Shown one piece after another: positions 48,150 through 55,821 of a DNA stretch of 64,000 nt. The translations under genes were made by a program, and so were the position numbers. Under the pieces are notes generated by a model, which was not told the DNA's origin, did not search any database, and was given only the letters and a program-made list of their open reading frames with translations. The stretch comes from JALZVT01 sp039029135 (GTDB taxonomy: Bacteria > Pseudomonadota > Gammaproteobacteria > Pseudomonadales > Azotimanducaceae). Numbering within the stretch: the stretch's first letter is position 1; the number at the start of each line of letters is the position of its first letter. The DNA is taken from positions 1-64,000 of the forward strand of contig JBCCGT010000020.1 in NCBI GenBank assembly GCA_039029135.1. The letters are read 5' to 3'.

Positions 48150-48523
48150 CGCGAGGCGCCAGCAGGGCGCAGCTTGGTGCGCGTATGGAGCATCTCGCGG
48201 CCGTGCACCTGCGCGCCGCCGGAATGCGCATCATCGCGCGCAACTATCGCTGTCGCCTGGGCGAGATCGATCTGGTCGGCGAACGCGCCGGCTGCCTGCA
48301 CTTCGTCGAGGTGCGCTATCGCCGCTCGACACGCTTCGGCGGCGCCGCGGCGTCAGTGACCCTGGCCAAGCAGGCCAGGATCGCTCGCACTGCCAGCCAT
48401 TTCCTCAGCCGCCATCCACGCTACGGCCGCGCGCGCTGCACGTTTGACGTGGTTACTGTCGTCCACGCAAACTCTAGGCCCGAGATCGAATGGCTGACCG
48501 GCGCGTTCGCTGCGCCGGGTTGA
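48146..48523 (+). CDS. yraN: YraN family (UPF0102) nuclease-fold protein
   Basis: Small protein of 125 residues with the UPF0102 fold, related to Holliday-junction-resolvase-like nucleases. Motifs: AAVHLRAAGMRIIARNYRCRLGEIDLVGE and FVEVRYRRSTRFGGAAASV. The GEIDLV Glu/Asp and FVEVR Glu would bind metal. Its biochemical role is not established. It starts with GTG overlapping the lpoA stop codon (GTGA). diaA, which normally follows, is absent. Confidence 0.92.
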   Translation: MTRGASRAQLGARMEHLAAVHLRAAGMRIIARNYRCRLGEIDLVGERAGCLHFVEVRYRRSTRFGGAAASVTLAKQARIARTASHFLSRHPRYGRARCTFDVVTVVHANSRPEIEWLTGAFAAPG

Positions 48524-48624
48524 TTACACCTTTACGCACTGGCTCTGACGCCGCTGCACGCCCTTCGACGCGTCCTCGACTGCTTGCGACGCGACTGAAT
48601 GAACACCTCACGAGGTTTCTCGAT

Positions 48625-49248
48625 ATGACATCAACACATTTGCCGCTCGCAGCGTTTTCGCATCGCCGCAGCCTCGCGAGCGCGCTGGCGCTCGCGCTCA
48701 TCACAGTCCTGACCGGGTGCGCAGCGCCTGGCGAAACTGAGGCGCGCACGACCGGCCGCAACCTCGACGATCGCGGCATTCGCCGGGTCGTGACGCGCGA
48801 GATTCGACGCGCCGATCCTGCGCTGAAGAAAGCGCACCTGGACGTCACCAGCTACAACGGCATCGTGCTGCTGTTGGGGCAGGTTGATACGGAAAAGCTC
48901 AAGGCGCAGGCAACGAAGGCCGCGCTGGGCGTGCGCCGCGTGCGCAAGGTCCACAACGAGATCCAGGTCAGCGGGCCGATCTCCCGCGTCTCCCGCAGCA
49001 ACGACGCGTGGCTGTCCTCGAAGGTGAAGACGCGACTGATCGCAAACAAGAACATCCGCGGTTCGCGGGTGAAAGTCGTCACCGAAAACGGGGTGGTCTA
49101 TCTGATGGGCCTGATGACCCGCGATCACGCAGACAAAGTGGTTGCGACAGCGCAGCAGGTATTCGGCGTGCAGAAGATCGTGAAGGTGTTCGAATACATC
49201 GAGGGCAACGAGGCGGCCGCGGTCGAAGAGCCAACGGCCGACGCCTGA
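48625..49248 (+). CDS. dolP: DolP-like outer-membrane lipoprotein with two BON domains
   Basis: Lipoprotein of 207 residues from ATG 48625, with CGAGG upstream. Signal peptide with lipobox LTGC at about 32, then two BON domains: RRVVTREIRRADPALKKAHLDVTSYNGIVLLLGQVDT and SSKVKTRLIANKNIRGSRVKVVTENGVVYLMGLMTRDHADKVVATAQ. In E. coli DolP (YraP) supports outer-membrane integrity and envelope quality control. The position after yraN fits DolP. An alternative is another BON lipoprotein such as an OsmY relative, but the lipobox and synteny favour DolP. Confidence 0.88.
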   Translation: MTSTHLPLAAFSHRRSLASALALALITVLTGCAAPGETEARTTGRNLDDRGIRRVVTREIRRADPALKKAHLDVTSYNGIVLLLGQVDTEKLKAQATKAALGVRRVRKVHNEIQVSGPISRVSRSNDAWLSSKVKTRLIANKNIRGSRVKVVTENGVVYLMGLMTRDHADKVVATAQQVFGVQKIVKVFEYIEGNEAAAVEEPTADA

Positions 49249-49381
49249 GGCTAGGGACGAATCGTCCAAGCTTCTAGCCGCGAATACCCGCTAACTTTGA
49301 CATAGCGCGTTACCGCTGGCTTTGTCTTAGGCGCGTTCGCGCTGAGATCACCCTGGGGCGCGCCAAGGCGCTAGTGCGGTC

Positions 49382-49765
49382 TTACTTGACGACCTTCAGG
49401 TGCGATTTCGAATCGCCTTTCGGCTCCGGCGGAGCCGCGTCGGCATCAGCCGCTGCAGCGGGCGCGGCAAAGGTCATGCCTTCGCCCGTCTCTTTCGCAT
49501 AGATGGCCTGCACGGCGGTGACCGGCAAGGACACCGGAAACTCGCGGCCGCCGAAGCGGGCGTCGAATGCAATCCGCTCGTTGCCTAGCTCCAGGCCGCG
49601 CACCGACCGGGGCGCGATGCTGAGCACAATGCGACCCTGCTCTACATGTTCGGTCGGCACCTGCACGTCCGCGTGGTTCGCGTCGATCAGCAGATAGGGG
49701 GTGCAGTCGTTATCGCAGATCCACTCGAACAGCGCCCGAATCAGGTACGGCCGGTTGGAGTTCAT
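49382..49765 (-). CDS. sspB: ClpXP adaptor SspB
   Basis: Binds ssrA-tagged proteins and delivers them to ClpXP. It has 127 residues: a dimerising tag-binding domain (RPYLIRALFEWICDNDCTPYLLIDANHADVQVP, then GRIVLSIAPRSVRGLELGNERIAFDARFGG), an acidic Ala/Pro-rich linker and a C-terminal ClpX-binding tail ending SHLKVVK. The start overlaps the sspA stop codon by 4 bases. Confidence 0.95.
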   Translation of the reverse strand: MNSNRPYLIRALFEWICDNDCTPYLLIDANHADVQVPTEHVEQGRIVLSIAPRSVRGLELGNERIAFDARFGGREFPVSLPVTAVQAIYAKETGEGMTFAAPAAAADADAAPPEPKGDSKSHLKVVK

Positions 49766-50394
49766 TCGTGCATTTCCAGTTCGGCCTCGGTGAGGCTCGC
49801 CCGGAACGAGTCGCGCTCGAAAATCTGCTGCATGTACTTGTGGATATCGCGCGTCTGCTTTTCAGGCAGCTTGATGTCCATCGGCACCAGCCGCCACAGG
49901 ATAGGCGCGACGCAGCAGTCCACCAGCGTGAACTCTTCGTTCATGAAGAACGGCTTCTCGGCAAAAATCGGCGCGATGCCGATCAGATCCTCGCGCAACT
50001 CTTTGCGTGCTTTGGTGATCGTCGCCTCGCGACCCTTGCCAGACATCAGGATATCGACCTTCGGCGCCCAGTCGTTTTCGATGCGGTGAATAAGCAGGCG
50101 GCTTTGGGCGCGCGCGACCGGATAAACCGGCAGCAGCGGCGGGTGCGGAAAGCGCTCGTCGAGGTACTCCATGATGATCGTGGACTGATACAGAACCAGG
50201 TCGCGATCGAACAGCGTTGGCAGGCTGTTGTAGGGATTCAGTTCGACCAAATCTTCCGGTTTGTTCGACGGGTCGACGTCGACGACATCAACGGCGACGC
50301 CCTTCTCGGCGAGCACCATGCGCACCCGATGGCTGTAGTGGTCGCTCGCATCGGAAAACAGCGTTATGGAAGATCGCTTTGCTACAACGTTCAT
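49762..50394 (-). CDS. sspA: stringent starvation protein A
   Basis: Glutathione-transferase-fold protein that binds RNA polymerase and changes promoter choice under stress. It has 210 residues: thioredoxin-like N-terminal part (ITLFSDASDHYSHRVRMVLAEKGV, ELNPYNSLPTLFDRDLVLYQSTIIMEYLDERFPHPPLLP) and an all-helical C-terminal part. It is in the sspA-sspB operon directly after petC, as in Pseudomonas. Confidence 0.95.
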   Translation of the reverse strand: MNVVAKRSSITLFSDASDHYSHRVRMVLAEKGVAVDVVDVDPSNKPEDLVELNPYNSLPTLFDRDLVLYQSTIIMEYLDERFPHPPLLPVYPVARAQSRLLIHRIENDWAPKVDILMSGKGREATITKARKELREDLIGIAPIFAEKPFFMNEEFTLVDCCVAPILWRLVPMDIKLPEKQTRDIHKYMQQIFERDSFRASLTEAELEMHE

Positions 50395-50505
50395 GAACAG
50401 CCCCCGGACAGCTTTCGAGGCGGTCGCGGCCGCCTCGGTGTCACTTTGATTGTTTTCGTACTCTGGTGTTAGTGGCTCCCACCCCCGCGGGAGCGCTCAC
50501 CGGTC

Positions 50506-51336
50506 CTAGTGTTCGACATCCTTCCAGTACTCTCGGTTCAGCAGCCAGGCGAAACCGAACAGCACCACCAGGAACAACAGAACGAACACGCCGATGCGCT
50601 GGCGCTGCAGCGCGTAGGGTTCGCCGACGTAGACCAGAAAGTTGACGAGATCGAAGATCGCGGAATCGTACTCCTGTGCGGTCATGCTGCCGCTGCCCTC
50701 CTCGAGCTTGAGCACGTCACATTTCTCTTCGGTCAGCACCTTGCCCGGTACCAGCGGGTCACGTCGCTCGCCGCCGTATTCGTTAACCATCGGCACCTGG
50801 TAGCAGCCTTTCTGTACCCGCCCCTGCAGCTCCAGCAACACGTGCGGCATGCCGACGTTCTCAAACACGCCGTTGTTGACCCCGAACGGGCGCGACTCGT
50901 CGATGTAGAACGCGCGCAGGTAGTTGTACAGCCACTCGCTGCCGCGAACCCGAGAGACCATCGTCAGGTCGGGCGGCGGGCCACCAAACCAGGCCTTTGC
51001 CTTCTCGGCGGGCATCGCGGACTCCATCAGTCCGCCGATCTTCTGACCGGTGAAGATCAGCGTCTCCTCCGCGATATCGAGCGGGATGCCGATGTCTTCG
51101 GCCGTGCGCTGATAGCGCTGGAACTTCAGCGAGTGGCAGCCGATGCAGTAGTTCATGTACAGCTTCGCGCCGTTCTGCAGCGACGGCTGGTTCGTCAGCT
51201 CCGCGCGAAAGGGGTCCATGTCCCAATTGCTCTCGGAGGCCGCAAACGCGCCGGGCGCCAAGGCGCTGAGCAGCGTCGCGAGCATCAGCCCAAGGCCGCG
51301 GCGCGAAGAACGTGAATATGGGTCCAGCACGTTCAT
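50506..51336 (-). CDS. petC: cytochrome c1 of the bc1 complex
   Basis: Membrane-anchored c-type cytochrome of ubiquinol:cytochrome c oxidoreductase. It has 276 residues with a signal sequence (LGLMLATLLSALAPGAFA), the heme site CIGCH in GAKLYMNYCIGCHSLKFQRYQR, the PDLTMVSRVRGSEWLYNYLRAFY block with nearby methionine ligand candidates, and a C-terminal membrane helix (IGVFVLLFLVVLFGFAWLL). The start overlaps the petB stop codon by 4 bases. Confidence 0.96.
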   Translation of the reverse strand: MNVLDPYSRSSRRGLGLMLATLLSALAPGAFAASESNWDMDPFRAELTNQPSLQNGAKLYMNYCIGCHSLKFQRYQRTAEDIGIPLDIAEETLIFTGQKIGGLMESAMPAEKAKAWFGGPPPDLTMVSRVRGSEWLYNYLRAFYIDESRPFGVNNGVFENVGMPHVLLELQGRVQKGCYQVPMVNEYGGERRDPLVPGKVLTEEKCDVLKLEEGSGSMTAQEYDSAIFDLVNFLVYVGEPYALQRQRIGVFVLLFLVVLFGFAWLLNREYWKDVEH

Positions 51337-52604
51337 CGCATCGTTACCCGTTCGGGCACCGGTTTCGACTGTTCAGCCCGCGTGTACCAGGGCATGAACA
51401 CGAAATAGGAAAAATACAGCATCGTAAAGAACTGGGCTGCGATAGTGCGACCGGTGGTGGAGGCCACCAACCCCAGATAGCCCAGCGCGAAGAAGCTGAC
51501 GACCAGCATGCCGAGCATGAACTTGGAGATCTTGCCCTTGTAGCGAATCGATTTGACCGGGCTCTTGTCGAGCCAGGGCAAGACGCAGGGCACCACGATC
51601 GCGGCCCCCATCACCACAAAGCCCCAGAACTTCGCGTCGATGCCAAACAGCGGGTAGGTTGCGGCGCGCAGCATTGCGTAGTACGGCGTGTAATACCACA
51701 CCGGCACGATGTGCTCCGGCGTCTTCACCGGGTTTGCCTGCTCGAAGTTTGGTTTTTCGAGGAAGTAGCCACCGAACTCGGGCGCGAAGAAGACGATGCC
51801 AAGGAAGATGAACAGGAAGACAACGGTCGCCTGCACGTCGTGCACCGTGTAGTACGGGTGGAACGCGATGCCGTCGAGTGGGATGCCCTTGTCGTCCTTC
51901 TTTTCCTTGATATTGACGCCGTCGGGATTGTTGGAGCCGACGTGGTGGAGCGCGACGATGTGCAGGAACACCAGGGCGACCAGCACCAGCGGCAGCGCGA
52001 CGACGTGCAGAGCGAAGAAGCGGTTCAGCGTGATCTCGGAGATGCTGTAGTCGCCGCGCACCCACTCCATCATGTCGGGGCCGATCACCGGGATGGAACC
52101 GACCAGCGACACGATCACCTGCGCGGCCCAGTAGCTCATGTTGCCCCAGACCAGCAAGTAGCCGAAGAAGCCCTCGGCCATCAGCACAACGAAGATGGCC
52201 ATGCCGAGCAGCCACAGCAGCTCGCGCGGCTTCTTATACGAGCCGTATGCCAGCGCGCGGAACATGTGCAGGTAGACCACGACGAAGAATGCGGATGCGC
52301 CGGTGGAATGCAGGTAGCGGATCAGCCAGCCGAACTCGACCTCCCGCATGATGTATTCGACCGAACGGAAGGCGCCTTCGCCGCTGGGCACATAGCTCAT
52401 CGTCAGCCAGACGCCGGTTAGCAGCTGGTTGACCAGCACGACGAAGGCGAGGACGCCGAAGTAGTACCAGAAATTGAAGTTCTTCGGCGCGTAGTAGCGG
52501 CTCGCGTGGTACTCGATGGTCTCGGTGAGCGGCATGCGCTCGTCGATCCAGTCCATAAATCGCGAGATGGCTGTATCTTTCTTTTCCGGAGTGGTTTCGC
52601 TCAT
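51333..52604 (-). CDS. petB: cytochrome b of the bc1 complex
   Basis: Integral cytochrome b with both quinone sites, 423 residues and about eight helices. Visible features: WYYFGVLAFVVLVNQLLTGVWLTMSYVP, heme-ligand histidines in RYLHSTGASAFFVVVYLHMFRA and later in FALHVVALPLVLVALVFLHIVALH, GYLLVWGNMSYWAAQVI, and PEHIVPVWYYTPYYAMLRA (the PEWY-like quinol site is a PEHI variant here). Start and stop overlap those of petA and petC. Confidence 0.96.
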   Translation of the reverse strand: MSETTPEKKDTAISRFMDWIDERMPLTETIEYHASRYYAPKNFNFWYYFGVLAFVVLVNQLLTGVWLTMSYVPSGEGAFRSVEYIMREVEFGWLIRYLHSTGASAFFVVVYLHMFRALAYGSYKKPRELLWLLGMAIFVVLMAEGFFGYLLVWGNMSYWAAQVIVSLVGSIPVIGPDMMEWVRGDYSISEITLNRFFALHVVALPLVLVALVFLHIVALHHVGSNNPDGVNIKEKKDDKGIPLDGIAFHPYYTVHDVQATVVFLFIFLGIVFFAPEFGGYFLEKPNFEQANPVKTPEHIVPVWYYTPYYAMLRAATYPLFGIDAKFWGFVVMGAAIVVPCVLPWLDKSPVKSIRYKGKISKFMLGMLVVSFFALGYLGLVASTTGRTIAAQFFTMLYFSYFVFMPWYTRAEQSKPVPERVTMR

Positions 52605-53257
52605 CAGGCGTTCTCCCCATCGACGCCGATGACGATCTCGGTATCGCTGACGTAGCTGTGCGGCGGCACTTCCAGATTGGTCGGCGCGGGCACGGCCTTG
52701 ACGACACGACCCGCAAGATCGAAGCGCGAGCCGTGGCAGGGACAGAAGAAGCCGCCCTGCCAGTCAGCGGCGAAGGATTCCGGCTGCACCTTGCCGTAGT
52801 ACTTTGGCGAACAGCCGAGGTGAGTGCACAGCCCAACGTAGACGCCGTACTCCTCCTTGCGCGAGCGCCAGGGATTGACCGCGTACTCGGGCTGCATCGG
52901 CCGAGTCGAATCGGGATCGGCCAGATCCTCGGTCTGCGATTTCAGCCGGTCGATGGCCTCAGGATCGCGACGCAGTACGAAGATCGGTTTGCTGCGCCAG
53001 CTCGGAATCGGGCCGATGATGCTGTTCATCTCGATCTTGGAAATGTCGATGCGAATCGGCGCGCCTGCGGCTTTGGCTTTTGCGCTCGGCGCCCACGATG
53101 AAACGAAGGGAATCGCTGCGCCGACGACACCGACCGCGCCGACCGCGGCGGTGGCGCCGATCAGAAAATAACGCCGCTGTGTGTTGATCTCGCCGGGCGA
53201 GTGATCGGGGGGCACAGCCCCGGCACCGGTGATGTCGTCCGCTGTGGTTTCGGCCAC
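52604..53257 (-). CDS. petA: Rieske iron-sulfur subunit of the bc1 complex
   Basis: Rieske 2Fe-2S protein, 217 residues. The start is a GTG at 53257 with AAGGAG ten bases upstream. A twin-Arg-like RRYFLIGATAAVGAVGVVG anchor near residue 30 precedes the soluble domain. Cluster ligands lie in CTHLGCSPKY and CPCHGSRFD. It is the first gene of petA-petB-petC. The complex passes electrons from ubiquinol to cytochrome c and pumps protons. Confidence 0.97.
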   Translation of the reverse strand: MAETTADDITGAGAVPPDHSPGEINTQRRYFLIGATAAVGAVGVVGAAIPFVSSWAPSAKAKAAGAPIRIDISKIEMNSIIGPIPSWRSKPIFVLRRDPEAIDRLKSQTEDLADPDSTRPMQPEYAVNPWRSRKEEYGVYVGLCTHLGCSPKYYGKVQPESFAADWQGGFFCPCHGSRFDLAGRVVKAVPAPTNLEVPPHSYVSDTEIVIGVDGENA

Positions 53258-53631
53258 GTTGAATTTTCTCCTTGGGGGGTCCTTAGAGGCCGGTTTTCGA
53301 GGCTTTGCGCGTTATTGCGCGAGCAATGAAAACCGCTCTACCCAACAGCGGAAGTTTAACACACGGACGCAAGCACAAGCCCTGAGATCGACGAGACTCT
53401 TCACGAAAAGAGGACGCCAACATGCTGAAAACGAGACAGAAATGGTGCTTCCGCAACGTCTACGCCCGAACGACGCGGAAACAGGCACCGCCGCAGCCAG
53501 GCGTAGGCGTCCCCTCGCTCGAAATGCGCCCAAGTCGCGAGGGATGGAGAGCCAAACAAAAGCGTGCACCGCGTCAAAGATTCGCGGCGGGTCGCGGTCG
53601 AAACACAGGGCACCGAAGGCGCCCGTTCCGA
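53258..53631 (-). promoter_or_regulatory. gene-free petA leader with nested inverted repeat
   Basis: No gene in these 374 bases between rpsI and petA; plus-strand open frames crossing them are antisense shadows. CGGTTTTC (53291-53298) and GAAAACCG (53328-53335) enclose inner TTGC/GCAA and CGCG/CGCG arms, giving a long hairpin about 34 bases before the petA start. It may act in a petABC leader. The promoter could not be assigned with confidence. Confidence 0.45.
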
Positions 53632-54024
53632 TTAGCGCTTGGAGAACTGCGGCTTCTTGCGCGCCTTGCGCAGGCCGACTTTCTTACGCTCAACCTCGCG
53701 CGCGTCGCGCGTCAAGAGGCCCGCCGCACGCAGCGGCTGACGCAGCGTCTCGTCATACTCGACCAGAGCGCGCGAGATGCCGTGGCGAATCGCGCCCGCC
53801 TGACCGGAACCGCCGCCGCCGGCGACCGTGAACTTGATATCGAAGCGACCGTCGGCGCCCGCAACCAAGAGCGGCTGACGGACGATCATCCGCGCGGTCT
53901 CACGGCCGAAGTACTCGTCCAGCGGACGCGTGTTGACGGTGATGCGACCGCTGCCCGGGTTGATGAATACCCGTGCGGTCGAGGTCTTGCGACGGCCGGT
54001 GCCGTAGCTTGCTGGCTCAGCCAT
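53632..54024 (-). CDS. rpsI: 30S ribosomal protein S9
   Basis: Ribosomal protein S9 (uS9), 130 residues, the normal length. YGTGRRKTSTARVFINPGSGRITVN at the N-terminus, GGGGSGQAGAIRHGISRAL in the middle and the basic tail RKKVGLRKARKKPQFSKR, whose last residues reach the P-site tRNA. It overlaps rplM by 8 bases. Confidence 0.98.
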   Translation of the reverse strand: MAEPASYGTGRRKTSTARVFINPGSGRITVNTRPLDEYFGRETARMIVRQPLLVAGADGRFDIKFTVAGGGGSGQAGAIRHGISRALVEYDETLRQPLRAAGLLTRDAREVERKKVGLRKARKKPQFSKR

Positions 54025-54454
54025 TGTTGAACTCCAGTGCCCGCGGCTGCTGCGCCGCGTGAGGGTGATCCGCGCCAGGATAGACCTTCAGCTTGCGGTA
54101 CATCGCACGACCGAGTGGGTTCTTGGGCAGCATGCCCTTGACCGCAATTTCGATGATGCGCTCCGGATGGGTCTCGCGCATGCGGCCGAGGCTGGTCGCC
54201 TTGATGCCGCCGGGATACCCACTGTGCCGGTAGTAATTTTTCTTGCGGTCTTTATCGCCGGTGACACGCACCTTCTCGGCGTTGACGACGATGACGTAGT
54301 CGCCGGTGTCGACGTGGGGCGTGTACTCCGCCTTATGCTTGCCGCGCAGACGACGCGCCACCTCGGTAGCAAGACGCCCGAGGGTATGCTCGGCGGCGTC
54401 GACGACGAGCCACTCCCGGCGCACATCCTGCGGTCTGACGCTGACTGTTTTCAC
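54017..54454 (-). CDS. rplM: 50S ribosomal protein L13
   Basis: Ribosomal protein L13 (uL13), 145 residues from GTG 54454. Conserved pieces: REWLVVDAAEHTLGRLATEVARRLRGK, HVDTGDYVIVVNAEKVRVTG, KNYYRHSGYPGG and AVKGMLPKNPLGRAMYRKLKVYPG. The frame to 54676 extends only through the leader. It is the first gene of rplM-rpsI; a good promoter lies at 54606-54634, leaving a leader of about 145 bases in which L13 could act on its own mRNA. Confidence 0.97.
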   Translation of the reverse strand: MKTVSVRPQDVRREWLVVDAAEHTLGRLATEVARRLRGKHKAEYTPHVDTGDYVIVVNAEKVRVTGDKDRKKNYYRHSGYPGGIKATSLGRMRETHPERIIEIAVKGMLPKNPLGRAMYRKLKVYPGADHPHAAQQPRALEFNNG

Positions 54455-54605
54455 GATGCTGATTCCGCGTACTGTTTGTGGATATCTGGTTCTGTTCCCG
54501 CCCCTGCGGGCCGCCACGATGACCGGCCGCCGCCCGCCCATCTGGGATCGGCCCTTCGCGCTCGCTTGGCGCGCAGACCGTCCGACCCAGAAAAAAGGGG
54601 CACGC

Positions 54606-54634
54606 ATTCTAACCGCGCCCTCTGGCCAGATCAA
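54606..54634 (-). promoter_or_regulatory. sigma-70 promoter of rplM-rpsI
   Basis: TTGATC (54629-54634, minus strand) and TAGAAT (54606-54611) are separated by exactly 17 bases. Both hexamers match the consensus in four or five positions. It lies between zapE and rplM, and transcription would start near 54599. Confidence 0.72.
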
Positions 54635-54646
54635 AGGGGTTTTTAT

Positions 54647-54683
54647 GCTTGATATGCCAGCGCTTCGCGCTGGCATATCAAGC
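54647..54683. repeat. perfect 16-base inverted repeat at the zapE stop codon
   Basis: GCTTGATATGCCAGCG (54647-54662) and CGCTGGCATATCAAGC (54668-54683) form a perfect stem with a CTTCG loop. The zapE stop codon lies inside the right arm. In either direction no T-run follows, so it is not a typical intrinsic terminator, although it may protect or end the zapE message just upstream of the rplM promoter. Confidence 0.85.
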
Positions 54684-55784
54684 CCGGTGCTCGCGGGCCA
54701 GGTAGTCGTGGGAGCGCATCTCCAGCAGACGGCTGGCGGTCCGCTCGAATTCGAAGCTCAGGCGATCGCCCTGGTACAGGCTGGCCACCGGCTCCTCGGC
54801 GCTCAGGATCAGCTTGACGCTGCGGTCGTAGAACTCGTCCACCAGGCTGATGAAGCGCCGGGCCTGGTCCTCAATGCGGGCCGTGAAGCGCGGCACGTCA
54901 GATAGCACCACGGTGTGGAACACCCGCGCGATCTCGATGTAGTCGTTGGCGCTGCGCGGGCCGTCGCACAGGGCCGCGAAGTCAAACCAGGCGACGTCGC
55001 CGGCCGTGGCGCGCGCCGCGATATCGCGGCCTTCGATGCGCAGCGACGGCGCCTCGACCACCGGCTCCTGACCGACCAGGCTGGCAAAGCTAGCGGCCAG
55101 GCCGGCCTCGGCGGTCTCGCCCAGCGGCGAGTGGAAGATCTCTGCCTGCTCCAGAACCCGCAGTCGGTGGTCCGTGCCCCCGTCGACGTTCAGCACATCC
55201 GTGTAGGTATTGAGCAGTTGGATGGCCGGCAGAAAGCGGCGCCGCTGCAGACCGTTCTCATAGAGACGATCGGGCACGACGTTGGAGGTTGCGATCAGCA
55301 CGACCCCGAACTCGAACAGGTGGCCGAGCAGCTCACCGAGGATCATGGCGTCGCCGATGTCGGAGACGAAGAACTCGTCGAAGCACAGCACGCCGCCGCG
55401 CTCAGCCATATCGCTCGCGACCCGGCGCAGCGGGTTCGGCGTGCCGGCATGGTCCGTCAGGCCCTGATGCACCTCGCGCATAAAGCGGTGAAAGTGCATG
55501 CGCTGCTTGTCCTCGAACGGCAGGGCCGCGAAGAACAGGTCCATGAGGAAGGTCTTGCCGCGGCCGACGCCGCCCCACATATACAGGCCCGTCACCCGCG
55601 CCGGTTCGCGATCGAGCAGCCGTTGCCAAAGGGAACGCCGCTGCACCGCCTCGCGACGCCTGAGGATGCGATCGAAGACACCCTGCAGGGCCTCGATCGC
55701 GAGCGCCTGGCCCGGATCCGCATCGATCTCGCCCGCCGCAAGCAGCGCGTCGTAGCGTTGTCTGGGACCGCCGGTCAGCTCCAT
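54678..55784 (-). CDS. zapE: cell division ATPase ZapE (AFG1 family)
   Basis: AAA-type ATPase of the ZapE/AFG1 family, 368 residues. E. coli ZapE binds FtsZ and affects Z-ring dynamics under stress. Walker A is GGVGRGKTFLMDLFF (about 75), with FHRFMREVH, the Walker B region VLCFDEFFVSDIGDAMILGEL and the sensor segment VVLIATSNVVPDRLYENGLQRRRFLPAI. It lies just downstream of hisD on the same strand and upstream of rplM. Confidence 0.95.
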   Translation of the reverse strand: MELTGGPRQRYDALLAAGEIDADPGQALAIEALQGVFDRILRRREAVQRRSLWQRLLDREPARVTGLYMWGGVGRGKTFLMDLFFAALPFEDKQRMHFHRFMREVHQGLTDHAGTPNPLRRVASDMAERGGVLCFDEFFVSDIGDAMILGELLGHLFEFGVVLIATSNVVPDRLYENGLQRRRFLPAIQLLNTYTDVLNVDGGTDHRLRVLEQAEIFHSPLGETAEAGLAASFASLVGQEPVVEAPSLRIEGRDIAARATAGDVAWFDFAALCDGPRSANDYIEIARVFHTVVLSDVPRFTARIEDQARRFISLVDEFYDRSVKLILSAEEPVASLYQGDRLSFEFERTASRLLEMRSHDYLAREHRA

Positions 55785-55821
55785 TGCGATTCCTTCGGGG
55801 TTCCTTGCCGGGCCGGCGGTG

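Noticed and set aside
53229..53831. 200-codon plus-strand frame between petA and rpsI
   Set aside because: Antisense to two real genes and without any recognisable motif.
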